Position numbers and translations under genes: made by a program | Source of the DNA: Halomonas fontilapidosi | GTDB taxonomy: Bacteria; Pseudomonadota; Gammaproteobacteria; Pseudomonadales; Halomonadaceae | DNA: 64,000 nt | Assembly (NCBI RefSeq): GCF_014192285.1 | Contig: NZ_JACHXQ010000004.1 | Location: 62,001-126,000 of the forward strand | Direction: 5' to 3' | In this document: one piece after another, positions 44,378-53,565 of the stretch | How the letters are laid out: each line of letters begins with the position of its first letter | Position numbering within the stretch: position 1 is the stretch's first letter | The notes under the pieces: generated by a model | The model's database searches: none | Told to the model about the DNA's origin: nothing | What the model saw: only the letters and a program-made list of their open reading frames with translations

Positions 44378-46603
44378 CTAAGTCATGATCAGCGGCGAGT
44401 CGAGCAGCGTCTCGATGGTGATCGGCAGGTCGCGGACTCGCTTGCCGGTGGCATGGTGGACGGCATTGGCGATCGCCGGGGCGATGCCGGTCAGGCCGAT
44501 CTCGCCGATGCCGCGGGCGCCGAACTCGTTGAAGCGAAAGTCGGGATAGTCGAGCAGTTCGACGTCGACGTCCGGCATGTCGGCATGCACCGGCACCCGA
44601 TAGTCGGCGAGATTGGCGTTGATCAGGCGCGCGTCGCGCGGATCGTATTCGAGCCGCTCGAGCAGTCCCATGCCGATGCCCATGGCGATCGCCCCCTCCA
44701 CCTGGTTGCGCGCGGCGAGCGGATTGACGGCACGACCGACATCGATGCTGCTCACCACCCGGGCGACGCGCAGCCGCGAGATGCCCGGATCCCAGCGCAC
44801 CTCCACGAAGTGGGCGCCGAAGGAGCGAAAACTGTACTGGCGACGCTCACCGCCCGGGGCGGCGCTGCCCTTGCCGGAGACACTGCCAAGGCGGTGTCTG
44901 GCGAGGATCTCGGCAAAGCCGGCGCGCTGTCCCTTGGCCACCAGGGCTCCTTCCTTGACCTCCAGCGACGCCCGGTCGTGGCCCGCGAAGTGGCCGCCCG
45001 GGCCAACGGCGATTTCCTGGAGGGCATCCAGGGCATCGCGCGTTGCGGCGGCTACCGCCGGCAGGGCCGTGGCGGTGGTCATCGAGCCCCCGGAGAGCGG
45101 CCCGGCGGGCAGGCTTGTCTCGCCAAGCCGCACATCGATGCTGGCCACTGGTACGCCGGTGAGCTCGGCGACCGCCTGGGCGACGATGGTGTAGGTGCCG
45201 GTGCCGATGTCCTGGGTCCCGCAGGCGGCCAGCAGCGAGCCGTCGGCACGGATCTCCACGCGTGCCTCGCAGGGCTGGCGCCCGGCGAACCAGGTGGCCG
45301 AGGCCATGCCGTAACCAATGATCTCGTCGCCTTTCCGCATCGCGCCGATGCGCGGGTCGCGAGCCGCCCAACCGAACCGCTCGGCTGCGCCCTTCAGGCA
45401 GACATCGAGCTGCTTGCTCGACCACGGCAGGTCGCGCTGGGGATCGTGATCGGCATAGTTGCGTAGACGCAGGGCCAGCGGATCCATGTCGAGTTCCAGG
45501 GCGAGTTCGTCGATGGCGGACTCCAGGGCGAAGATGCCGGACACCTCGCCCGGGGCGCGCATCGGGCAGGGGGTGCCGTGATTGACCGCCAGCAGGCGCT
45601 GGCGGGTGGCGACGTTGTCGCAGGCGTAGGCGCTCGGCGTGGCCCCGCCACAGGCATCGACGTGGCGATCGACCAGCGACGTCTCGCTGGTGCTGTCGTG
45701 ATGGATCGCCATCAGCCGGCCGTCGGGATCGGCGGCAAGGCGGATGCGCTGGCGCGATGCCGGCCGCTGCCCGGTGCTCATCATGTCCTGCTGACGTGGC
45801 AGCACCGTCTTGACGGGGCGCCCCAGCAGGCGTGCGGCGGCAGCGGTGGCGACAGCATGGGGCCACATGAACAGCTTGTTGCCGAAGCCCGAACCGATGT
45901 AATGGGAGATCACCTCGACCCGTTCCGCGGGCAGGTCGAAGATGCGCGCCAGGGCATTGCGCTCGTAGAAGATGCCCTGGGTCGATTCGTGCACGATCAG
46001 GCGCGGCTCACTGCCATGCCATTCGGCCAGGGTGACATGGGGCTCGAGCGGTACATGGCTCTCGGGTGCGATGGTGTAGGTGGCGTCATGGATCACCGGC
46101 GCCGAGGCGAAGGCGATATCGGGATCGCCACGCGAATAGTCGTCGACCGTCTCGCCCTCGGCATCGCCTGACAGCAGGCCGGGCCTGACATCGTGCTCGC
46201 GCCGGTAGCGCGCGCGGACACACAGGGCGGCGGCACGCGCCTGATCGAAGGTCTCGGCCACCACCAGGGCGATATACTGGCCGTGGTAATAGATGCGCTC
46301 GTCCTCGAAGGGCAGGCGCACCTCGCTGACCTGGTCGCCGTGCTTCATGCTGTTGGGACTGCGCTGCAGCTCAGGGAAGTGCCGGTGGTGGAGAATATCC
46401 ACTACCCCGGGCATGGCACGCGCCTCGTCGAGTTCCAGCGCCTCGAGGGTGCCATGGGCGATGGTGGCGGGCACCGGATAGCCATGCAGCATGCCCGTGA
46501 CCTGCCAGTCGGTGGTATAGGTGGCGCGGCCGGTCAGCTTGTCTTCGCCATCGATACGCGGCGTCTGATGTCCGACGATGGCGGGGTCGTTGATCTCGCT
46601 CAT
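44378..46603 (-). CDS. paoC: Molybdopterin-binding subunit of a xanthine dehydrogenase-family aldehyde oxidoreductase (PaoC type)
   Basis: 741 residues. Carries the molybdenum cofactor and substrate site: HVPLEPHVTLAEWHG, YIGSGFGNKLFMWPHAVATAAAARLLGRPVK, MRAPGEVSG, and the catalytic Glu region FGARGIGEIGLTG near the end. Three-subunit layout and order match the E. coli PaoABC aldehyde oxidase. The start at 46603 (MSEINDPAI) has GGAGGG; an upstream open frame to 47095 overlaps paoB and is rejected. Likely oxidises aldehydes or aromatic substrates; substrate unknown. No dedicated PaoD chaperone is seen. Confidence 0.9.
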   Translation of the reverse strand: MSEINDPAIVGHQTPRIDGEDKLTGRATYTTDWQVTGMLHGYPVPATIAHGTLEALELDEARAMPGVVDILHHRHFPELQRSPNSMKHGDQVSEVRLPFEDERIYYHGQYIALVVAETFDQARAAALCVRARYRREHDVRPGLLSGDAEGETVDDYSRGDPDIAFASAPVIHDATYTIAPESHVPLEPHVTLAEWHGSEPRLIVHESTQGIFYERNALARIFDLPAERVEVISHYIGSGFGNKLFMWPHAVATAAAARLLGRPVKTVLPRQQDMMSTGQRPASRQRIRLAADPDGRLMAIHHDSTSETSLVDRHVDACGGATPSAYACDNVATRQRLLAVNHGTPCPMRAPGEVSGIFALESAIDELALELDMDPLALRLRNYADHDPQRDLPWSSKQLDVCLKGAAERFGWAARDPRIGAMRKGDEIIGYGMASATWFAGRQPCEARVEIRADGSLLAACGTQDIGTGTYTIVAQAVAELTGVPVASIDVRLGETSLPAGPLSGGSMTTATALPAVAAATRDALDALQEIAVGPGGHFAGHDRASLEVKEGALVAKGQRAGFAEILARHRLGSVSGKGSAAPGGERRQYSFRSFGAHFVEVRWDPGISRLRVARVVSSIDVGRAVNPLAARNQVEGAIAMGIGMGLLERLEYDPRDARLINANLADYRVPVHADMPDVDVELLDYPDFRFNEFGARGIGEIGLTGIAPAIANAVHHATGKRVRDLPITIETLLDSPLIMT

Positions 46604-47589
46604 GGGTGTCCCTCCCTGGCATCGCGCAGGGCGCGCACGATGGCCTGACGTGCCAGCACGACCTTGAAAGCGTTGTGGGAAAGCGGCTGTGCCTCGGCAA
46701 GGGCGGCATCTGCCGCCTGAGTGAAGGCGGCCTCCTCGGCGCGTCGACCGACGAGCAGCGCTTCCGCCTCGTGACAGCGCCAGGGCCGGGTGGCCACGCC
46801 GCCCAGCGCCAGGCGCGCCTCGCCGATCATCCCGTCGTCCAGCGAGAGCATGGCACCCGCCGAGGCCAGCGCGAACTCGTAAGAGGCGCGGTCGCGCAGC
46901 TTGAGGTAGGCCGTGCCAAGAGGCCGCAGCGGGGGGTCCAGGGTGATCGCGACGATCAGTTCGTCGTCGCCGAGCATATGCTCCAGATGCGGCGTGGTGC
47001 CGGGAAGACGGTGAAAATCGGCGAAATCGATCTCGCGCTCGCCCTGCGGGCCGTGCAGGGTGAGCGTGGTCCCGATGGCCGCCAGCGCCACGCACATGTC
47101 AGACGGATGGACGGCCACGCAGGCCTCGCTTCCACCGAGCACGGCATGCATGCGGTTGATGCCGCCGATGGCATCACAGCCGCTGCCCGGTTGGCGCTTA
47201 TTGCAGGCCGCCGCCACGTCGCGGAAGTAGGGACAGCGCGTGCGCTGCATGATATTGCCGGCGGTGGTCGCCATGTTGCGCACCTGGGTCGAGGCGCCGG
47301 CCAGTATCGCCCGGGCCAGCAGCGGGTAATCCTCGCGCACGGCGGGGTGGCGGGCGAGTTCGGCGTTGGTCACCAGGGCGCCGATACGCAGGCGGTCATC
47401 CCCGAGCCGCTCGATTCCCTCCAGCGGCAGGGCGTTGATGTCGATGACCCGCGATGGACGCATGACATCGAGCTTGGTCAGGTCGAGAAGGGTGGTACCG
47501 CCGGCCACGAAGGCACTGTTCGGCTCGGCCTGGCGGTACTCCACGGCAGTCTCGAGGCTATCGGCACGGGAGAAGGCGAAGGGTTTCAT
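46600..47589 (-). CDS. paoB: FAD-binding subunit of the molybdenum hydroxylase (PaoB type)
   Basis: 329 residues: FAD motif AGGTTLLDLTKLDV, then the second FAD region AGASTQVRNMATTAGNIMQRTRCPYFRD with CNKRQPGSGCDAIGG, whose cysteines in the E. coli homologue bind an unusual [4Fe-4S] cluster. Start and stop overlap its neighbours by ATGA. Confidence 0.9.
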   Translation of the reverse strand: MKPFAFSRADSLETAVEYRQAEPNSAFVAGGTTLLDLTKLDVMRPSRVIDINALPLEGIERLGDDRLRIGALVTNAELARHPAVREDYPLLARAILAGASTQVRNMATTAGNIMQRTRCPYFRDVAAACNKRQPGSGCDAIGGINRMHAVLGGSEACVAVHPSDMCVALAAIGTTLTLHGPQGEREIDFADFHRLPGTTPHLEHMLGDDELIVAITLDPPLRPLGTAYLKLRDRASYEFALASAGAMLSLDDGMIGEARLALGGVATRPWRCHEAEALLVGRRAEEAAFTQAADAALAEAQPLSHNAFKVVLARQAIVRALRDAREGHP

Positions 47590-48113
47590 GGCTGGCGGCC
47601 TTGCTGTTGCGCATTGCTCTCCAGATGGCGGCGGGCATCGGCGATGGCCGCCTGGATGTTGCGGTAGGCCCCGCAACGGCACAGGTTGCCGCTCATCGCG
47701 TCACGGACCGCGGCATCGTCGGTGGCGGCCTCCGGGTCCTCAAGCAGGGCCACGGCGGACATGATCTGCCCCGGGCTGCAGTAGCCGCACTGGTAGGCGT
47801 CATGCACGAGGAAAGCTTCCTGAACCGGGTGCAGTTGCCCCTTTTCCGCCAGTCCCTCGATGGTGGTGATGGCCTGGCCCTCGCACATCGCCGCCAGGCG
47901 CAGACAGGCATTCACCGCGCGGCCATCGACATGCACCGTGCAGGCGCCACACTGGCCATGGTCACAGCCCTTCTTGGTGCCACCGAGGTGCAACTGATCG
48001 CGTAGCACATCAAGCAGGATGGCCTGTGGGGGGACCTCGAGGGTGACTGGCTCACCGTTCAGGATCAGCCGGACGGTCAGGGTGGCGTCGGGAGGCGAGA
48101 GGGACATCTGCAT
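47586..48113 (-). CDS. paoA: [2Fe-2S] subunit of the molybdenum hydroxylase (PaoA type)
   Basis: 175 residues with two [2Fe-2S] domains: CDHGQCGAC plus a later Cys, then CGYCSPGQ and CRCGAYRNI. The start at 48113 (MQMSLSPPD) has GGAG at spacing 6; an ATG at 48155 is in frame with a poor site. No Tat signal is seen, unlike periplasmic E. coli PaoA, so this enzyme may be cytoplasmic. Confidence 0.88.
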   Translation of the reverse strand: MQMSLSPPDATLTVRLILNGEPVTLEVPPQAILLDVLRDQLHLGGTKKGCDHGQCGACTVHVDGRAVNACLRLAAMCEGQAITTIEGLAEKGQLHPVQEAFLVHDAYQCGYCSPGQIMSAVALLEDPEAATDDAAVRDAMSGNLCRCGAYRNIQAAIADARRHLESNAQQQGRQP

Positions 48114-48211
48114 TGTCAGCTCCGCGTCGGATATCGGTAGCGAGGAAGGGGACATTCGGGATCTGGAGAATGTCTTTCAGCCTAGCAGCCGATCGGACTT
48201 GGGGTTAACCG

Positions 48212-48259
48212 CGTCGCATCCGCCGGCTGCGTCGCGAGTTCGAGGCGCTGCGCCCGCGG
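48212..48259 (+). pseudogene. Fossil fragment of a norD-like gene
   Basis: Sixteen codons translate as RRIRRLRREFEALRPR, identical at 15 of 16 positions to NorD RRIRRVRREFEALRPR of this window, while only 38 of 48 bases match and nearly all differences are at third codon positions. It therefore derives from a diverged homolog that was once under selection. An in-frame TAA lies two codons upstream and a TAG ten codons downstream. It lies between paoA and iadA, 4.8 kb from intact norD. Confidence 0.62.
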
Positions 48260-48261
48260 TG

Positions 48262-49437
48262 CTACGGCGAGTCGTCCCTGGCATAGACTCGCTTCCCTGC
48301 CACGAAGGTCTGCTGCGGCTGGAGGTCGTCGTCGAGCAGGGTCACGTCGGCATCGAAACCGGCGGCCAGGCGGCCCTTCTGGCCATCGAGCCCGAGCACC
48401 CGCGCCACGTTTCCCGAGATCAGGCCCAGGGCCTGGTCGAGTGGCAACACCTCCTCGCGCACCAGGCGCTGCCAGTCCGCGATCAGGGCGGTGTTGCGCG
48501 CCACCCGCATGCCGATGTAGTGACCCTGGGCATCGAACTCGGGCAGGCTGCCGTTGCAGTCCGAGCTCATGGTGATGTGCTCGACCGGCACGCCGCGCAG
48601 GAGCAGCCGGGAGACGGCATCGAAGCCGGAGAGACCCTCCTCGCCGGGGTCCTCGAAGGCGGTCACATCCACGCTGGCGGCAAAGGCCAGCGCATAGTCG
48701 GCAGCCTCCTCGAGCAGCACGCGGTGGCGGTTGACGTGGGTGGGTATCACCTGGTCGGCGGGAATCTCGGTCTCCGCGAGCAGCCGGCGCAGCGGCTCGA
48801 GTCCCCGCTGGCCGTCACCGACATGGAAGTGACAGATGCCGCGCTTGCCGGCCAGCATGGCACCGACGCGCACCTCGCTGACCAGCCGCGCGATCTCGTC
48901 CTGGCGGGGCTGGCTGGAGCGGTGGTCCGAGATCGCCAGCTCGCCCAGGCCGATGACCTCGGGGATCCAGGCCAGGTCGCGCTGCAGGTCGCCGGTGAGG
49001 GTCGGTGGCGGCACGCGATAGGACCCCGTGTACATGTAGGCCGCAATGCCCTCGGCCCTGAGTCCCCGGACCTTGGCCAGCAGGTCCGCCGGCGAGCGGC
49101 TGATGCCGTCGGTGCCCAGCACCCCCACCACGGTGCCAATGCCCATGGCGGCGATCTCCCGGGCGGTGATCTCCGGGCAGCGGGTGCCGCAGCCGCCTTC
49201 GCCGCCGCCACCCGTCACATGCACATGCTGGTCGATAAAGGCAGGAACGGCGGTCAGATCACGCGCCTCCACGACCCGCACCGGCCAGCCCGTCGGGACG
49301 TCGAGCTCTCGCCCCAAGGCCGCTAGCCGGCCGTCGGCGATCAGCAGGTCGGTCGCCTCGAGGGGCTGGGGGGCGAAGATGCGACCGACGCGCAGCAGGG
49401 TCAGCAGGGGGGCGTCCCGCTCATCGAGGGGCATCAT
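48262..49437 (-). CDS. iadA: Isoaspartyl dipeptidase (IadA type)
   Basis: 391 residues of the amidohydrolase superfamily: metal-binding DQHVHVTGGGGEGG, bridging region PTHVNRHR, catalytic MSSDCNGSLPEF. IadA cleaves beta-Asp-X dipeptides, here fitting the beta-Asp-Arg released from cyanophycin by CphB. The ATG at 49437 overlaps the cphA stop, so cphB-cphA-iadA form one operon. Confidence 0.9.
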   Translation of the reverse strand: MMPLDERDAPLLTLLRVGRIFAPQPLEATDLLIADGRLAALGRELDVPTGWPVRVVEARDLTAVPAFIDQHVHVTGGGGEGGCGTRCPEITAREIAAMGIGTVVGVLGTDGISRSPADLLAKVRGLRAEGIAAYMYTGSYRVPPPTLTGDLQRDLAWIPEVIGLGELAISDHRSSQPRQDEIARLVSEVRVGAMLAGKRGICHFHVGDGQRGLEPLRRLLAETEIPADQVIPTHVNRHRVLLEEAADYALAFAASVDVTAFEDPGEEGLSGFDAVSRLLLRGVPVEHITMSSDCNGSLPEFDAQGHYIGMRVARNTALIADWQRLVREEVLPLDQALGLISGNVARVLGLDGQKGRLAAGFDADVTLLDDDLQPQQTFVAGKRVYARDDSP

Positions 49438-52067
49438 GGTGACTCACCGTTGGGGTCAGTCGCCGCCGGTGGCGAGAAGCGACGACCCTTCAGGCGCTCG
49501 ATGGCGCCCTCGACATCGTCGATCAGCAGCACCAGCAGGTCACCTTCGCAGGCTTCGTCGAAAGCCCGGTCGACGGCCTGGTGCTCCTCCAGGACGATCT
49601 CGACCCGACAGCCCCCCATCGATTCGGCACCGTCGCGCAGCAGGTCGGCGGCTTCACCGACGGCGCGACCGCGGGCATCGGTCTCGTAGATGACGACGAC
49701 GTCGTGCATCCGGGCGAGCAGGGTGCCGAGGCTGACGAGGTCCTCGTCACGGCGATTCCCCGGGGCGCTGGCCACGCTGATGCGTCGTCGGGCCGGAATG
49801 CAGCCGACCAGTTCGCTCAAGGCCTCGAGCGCCGGCACGTTGTGCCCGTAGTCGATCAGCACCTTCATGCCGTTGGCGTCGATGAGGTTGGTGCGTCCGG
49901 GATTCTGTCCGGGGGTGGGGTGGAAGGTCTGCAGGCCCATCTGGATATCGGCGATGGAGAGCCCCAGGGCATAGGCGGCCGCGCTGGCGGCCAGGGCATT
50001 GGCGACATTGAAGCGGGCATGGCCCTCGAAGGTGATCGGCACGTCCACCACCGGGATCACCTCGGCCTCGACCTGGCCCAGACGCATCACGATGCGTTCC
50101 TGGTGGACCGTGAAGGCCACCCCGTGATCGCGGACATGCTGGCGGATGGAGGCAGCCTCCGGGTCCAGGGTGAAGAAGGTGACATCGCCTCGCGCCCACT
50201 CCTGGCCGGCCATCACCCGCGGGTCATCGGCATTGAGCACGGCCGTCCCGCCCTGGCGCACGGCATCGATGACAACGGTCTTGCAGCGTGCCAGCTCGTC
50301 GAGGGTGTGGATGTCATGCTCCCCCAGGTGGTCGCTGGCGATGTTGAGCAGTACCCCCACGTCGCATTCGTCGAAGCCGAGGCCGCGGCGCATGATGCCG
50401 CCACGGGCCACTTCGAGCACGGCGTATTCGACCGTGGGTTCGCGCAGCACGATGGCCGCCGCCTGGGGGCCACTGTAGTCGCCGCGCATGATGACATGGT
50501 TGTCGATCTCGATGGCGCCGGTACAGGCCATGCCGACGTTGCGTCCCGCCTGGCGGAGCAGGTGTGAGAGCAGGCGTACCGTGGTCGTCTTGCCGTTGGT
50601 CCCGGTCACCGCCACGATGGGAATGCGGGCGTCGGTCTCGCTGTCCGGGAACAGCATGTCGATCACAGGCTGGCCGACATCGCGTCCCTCGCCGTGCGTG
50701 GGCGACAGGTGCATGCGAAAACCGGGTCCGGCATTGACCTCGACCACCGCGGCGGCCTGCTCCTCCAGGGGCCGGGTCAGGGTCTCGGCCAGCAGGTCGA
50801 TGCCGATGATGTCGAGCCCGACCAGCCGCGCGATCCGCTCCGCCGCGTAGCGTACTTCCGGGTGGACGTCGTCGGTCACGTCCGTGGCCGTGCCGCCGGT
50901 GCTGAGATTCGCCGTGGGCTTCAGGTAGACGATCTCGCCGGCCGGGATGACGCTCTGCAGGCTCAGGTCCTGCTGGCCGATCAGCCTCAGCGACTGCTCG
51001 TCGAGCTGGATCTGGGTGAGCAGGTTCTCATGGCCGACGCCGCGACGCGGGTCCTGGTTCTCCCTGTCGACCAGGGCCTGCAGGGTGGCGACGCCATCGC
51101 CGATCACATGGGCCGGGCGGCGCCTGGCCGCGGCCACCAGCTTGCTGTCGATGACCAGCAGACGGTGGTCCTCGCCCTCGATGTACTGCTCGACGATCAC
51201 CGAGGGGTTGTGGCGGGAGGCGATGCCGAAGGCCTCGCGCAGGGCCTGGTCATCGTCGACGTTGGTGCTCACGCCGCGGCCATGGTTGCCGATCAGCGGC
51301 TTCACCGCGACGGGGTAGCCGATGGCGTGCGCGGCCTCGAGGGCGTCATCGAGGCAGTCGCAGACACGGCCCTCGGGAACCGGAATGCCGGCATCGCCGA
51401 GCACCTGCTTCGTCCAGGCCTTGTCACCGGCGATGCCGTAGCCGATCAGGTCCGTATGGCCGGTTACCGTCGCCTGGATCCGCTGCTGGCGGTGGCCGTG
51501 ACCCAGCTGGATGTAGCTGTTTTCCTCGCTCAGGCGGATGTGGGGAATGCCACGACGCTCGGCGGCCGCAATGATCGAGGCGGTGGAGGGCCCCAGCATG
51601 TGGGCGTCGCGCACCTGCTTGAGGCGCTCGATGATCGCCGGCATGTCGATCGCCTCGCCGGCGAACAGTCGCTCGACGAGGTCGACAGCCTCGATCCCGG
51701 CCGCCAGGCCGCAGGCCTCGTCACGGTAGCGGTAGACGACGTTGTAGATACCGGGCTCGTAGCTGTCGACGGTCTTGCCGTAGCCCACCGAGAAGCCGAT
51801 CAGGTTCTGCAGCTCGATCGCCACATGCTCGACGACATGGCCGGCCCAGGTGCCACGCTCCAGTCGCTCCAGGAAGCCGCCGGGCCGGCCCACCGAGCAG
51901 CGGTGCTCCTGCAGGGTCGGTAGCAGGGCGGCAGTCCGCTCGACGATACCGGCGACGGTATCGCTTGGCTTCTCCTCGAGGTCGCCGATGTCCAGGCGCA
52001 TGAAGATCGCCGGGTAGCGGCTGTAGTAGTTCGGGCCGCGCAGTGCCCGGTGCTCGAGAATGTTCAT
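49434..52067 (-). CDS. cphA: Cyanophycin synthetase CphA1
   Basis: 877 residues. Polymerises Asp and Arg into multi-L-arginyl-poly-aspartate, a nitrogen reserve. N-terminal domain, then an ATP-grasp domain (AVKPLIGNHGRGVSTNV, EQYIEGEDHRLLVI, NAGPGFRMHL) and a C-terminal Mur-ligase domain (VTGTNGKTTTVRLL, NADDPRV, DYGHNVPAL). This order is that of CphA1. It overlaps cphB and iadA by a few bases on either side. Confidence 0.95.
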   Translation of the reverse strand: MNILEHRALRGPNYYSRYPAIFMRLDIGDLEEKPSDTVAGIVERTAALLPTLQEHRCSVGRPGGFLERLERGTWAGHVVEHVAIELQNLIGFSVGYGKTVDSYEPGIYNVVYRYRDEACGLAAGIEAVDLVERLFAGEAIDMPAIIERLKQVRDAHMLGPSTASIIAAAERRGIPHIRLSEENSYIQLGHGHRQQRIQATVTGHTDLIGYGIAGDKAWTKQVLGDAGIPVPEGRVCDCLDDALEAAHAIGYPVAVKPLIGNHGRGVSTNVDDDQALREAFGIASRHNPSVIVEQYIEGEDHRLLVIDSKLVAAARRRPAHVIGDGVATLQALVDRENQDPRRGVGHENLLTQIQLDEQSLRLIGQQDLSLQSVIPAGEIVYLKPTANLSTGGTATDVTDDVHPEVRYAAERIARLVGLDIIGIDLLAETLTRPLEEQAAAVVEVNAGPGFRMHLSPTHGEGRDVGQPVIDMLFPDSETDARIPIVAVTGTNGKTTTVRLLSHLLRQAGRNVGMACTGAIEIDNHVIMRGDYSGPQAAAIVLREPTVEYAVLEVARGGIMRRGLGFDECDVGVLLNIASDHLGEHDIHTLDELARCKTVVIDAVRQGGTAVLNADDPRVMAGQEWARGDVTFFTLDPEAASIRQHVRDHGVAFTVHQERIVMRLGQVEAEVIPVVDVPITFEGHARFNVANALAASAAAYALGLSIADIQMGLQTFHPTPGQNPGRTNLIDANGMKVLIDYGHNVPALEALSELVGCIPARRRISVASAPGNRRDEDLVSLGTLLARMHDVVVIYETDARGRAVGEAADLLRDGAESMGGCRVEIVLEEHQAVDRAFDEACEGDLLVLLIDDVEGAIERLKGRRFSPPAATDPNGESP

Positions 52068-52912
52068 CGACTCTCCGCGAGAATGGCGCCGAGTTCGTGG
52101 GGGACGAGATAGCGCCGTGCCTCGATGTCGAACCCGTGGCCGCTGACCAGCGCATGGAGGATCATGTGCTCGACGGCCACCGGTTCGCCCATGGAGAGGT
52201 CGGCAATGTTCGAGCTCGCCAGGTCCCGGCTGTCGATGAGGACGACATGGCCCGGCCCGATGGCCTCGAGGATGCCGTTGGGGTGGATGATCACGCCGGC
52301 ATCCTCGCCCAGGCCCACCCCGAGGTATTCCGGGTTGCTTGCCCCGACCTCCATCAGGCGCGTGAAGCGCCCGCGCTCGAGGAAGTGGCTGTCGATGATG
52401 AGGCCATCGACGAAGCCCAGGCCGAAGGTCATGTTGACGGCGCCCTTGCGCAGGGCATCGGCGGCGGCGCCGTTGTAGATCATGGTGCCCGGCATGGCTG
52501 CCGCACCGGCACTGGTCCCGGCCACCACTGCGCCGTCCTCGAGGCGATCACGGATGGCACTCAGCACCGGAGATCCCCCCAGGACATTGGTCAGGCGCAG
52601 CTGATCACCGCCGGTGAAGAAGATGACGCCGCTCTGTTTGATCAGGCGAACGGTGTCATCCTCGGCCGCCTGCTGGCGGTCCCGGATCCCCAGCAGATGG
52701 ACGCGGCTGGCGCCGAGGCGAGAGAAGGCCGCTTCATAGTCGGGCAGCACCTCGTCGGGAATGCCACTCGCGGTGGCGATGACGGCGACCTCGTCCTGGC
52801 CCTCGGGGGCCAAGGCAAAGACCTCCCGCAGGATCTCGAGATCGGAGGTCCTGTCCTCGGCGCCGCCGATGGCCACGATGCGGCCGGGTGCCACGGGGTG
52901 TTGGGAAGTCAT
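52064..52912 (-). CDS. cphB: Cyanophycinase CphB
   Basis: 282 residues, serine peptidase family S51. The nucleophile motif is VVAGTSAGAAAMPG, with GGDQLRLTN and DSHFLERGRFTRL. Hydrolyses cyanophycin to beta-Asp-Arg. The frame is open to 53011 (GTG start), but the ATG at 52912 (MTSQHPVAP) starts the family-like part; its ribosome site is weak, so the start is not certain. Confidence 0.92.
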   Translation of the reverse strand: MTSQHPVAPGRIVAIGGAEDRTSDLEILREVFALAPEGQDEVAVIATASGIPDEVLPDYEAAFSRLGASRVHLLGIRDRQQAAEDDTVRLIKQSGVIFFTGGDQLRLTNVLGGSPVLSAIRDRLEDGAVVAGTSAGAAAMPGTMIYNGAAADALRKGAVNMTFGLGFVDGLIIDSHFLERGRFTRLMEVGASNPEYLGVGLGEDAGVIIHPNGILEAIGPGHVVLIDSRDLASSNIADLSMGEPVAVEHMILHALVSGHGFDIEARRYLVPHELGAILAESR

Positions 52913-53154
52913 AACTTTCGTCGCCGAGCGACGCTTTTGAGCCAACGCAGCAGCCACGTTCGCGTGAGTCAGTTGCCGAATGGGCAGGGTGCTTGCTGCC
53001 TGCACTTTCACTTATAACAGGCATCTCGGCGCGGGGCACGATCTTGCTGGTTTACCGTAACGACAGGAGGTGACGCGAGATCGCGACGTGCCAGCGGGCG
53101 CCGGGGGGTCTCTCGCCTTCGCACCGCGGCAGGGGGGAGCGGCCGGCGTCGGCG

Positions 53155-53442
53155 TCAGCCGGTCAGCCGCGCTACCAGGTAGCCGCCGGCGATCAGTGCC
53201 AGCGTCAACACCACCAGGCCCACGAAGGTGCCCTTCCAGGCCGGCGTGGCGGCGCGCAGGTTGAGGTAGACCATCAGCAGCCGCTGGGCCTTGAAGCCGG
53301 TGGCGGCGATCACCAGGCCCGCCGACCATAGCGGCAGTGCCTGCCAGCTGTCCTGATCCAGCTGCGCCGAGATCATCGAGAGCAGCGTCAGGGCCATCAG
53401 CGTGGCCCAGGTAATGAGCAGGCGGCGGGTGCCGGGCAGCAT
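53155..53442 (-). CDS. norF: NorF-like small membrane protein (cytochrome oxidase subunit IV family)
   Basis: 95 residues, three membrane helices (LLITWATLMALTLLSMIS, LPLWSAGLVIAATGFKAQRLLMVYLNL, FVGLVVLTLALIAGGYLVA), with the conserved K-x-x-x-x-D/Y-like segment of COX4-type proteins. In Paracoccus NorF and NorE assist NO reductase activity. Separated from norE by a repeat array. Confidence 0.8.
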   Translation of the reverse strand: MLPGTRRLLITWATLMALTLLSMISAQLDQDSWQALPLWSAGLVIAATGFKAQRLLMVYLNLRAATPAWKGTFVGLVVLTLALIAGGYLVARLTG

Positions 53443-53463
53443 GTCATGGTCACCTCGGGAGGG

Positions 53464-53565
53464 AGCCCTCAGCTTTTTGTTTGATAGAGAGCCCTCAGCT
53501 TGATAGATAGCCCTCAGCTTGATGGAGAGCCTTCAGCGCAATAGGGAGCCATCAGCTCAACGTAA
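53464..53565. repeat. Degenerate 19-bp direct repeat array between norE and norF
   Basis: About five copies of a unit like AGCCCTCAGCTTGATAGAG, starting at 53464, 53490, 53509, 53528 and 53547. Copies 2-5 are spaced exactly 19 bases apart; the first holds a 6-7 base T-rich insertion. The last overlaps the norE stop codon. No spacer/repeat structure of CRISPR type. Confidence 0.8.

Noticed and set aside
53464..53565. CRISPR array
   Set aside because: Repeats are 19 bp, directly adjacent with no spacers, and no cas genes are near.
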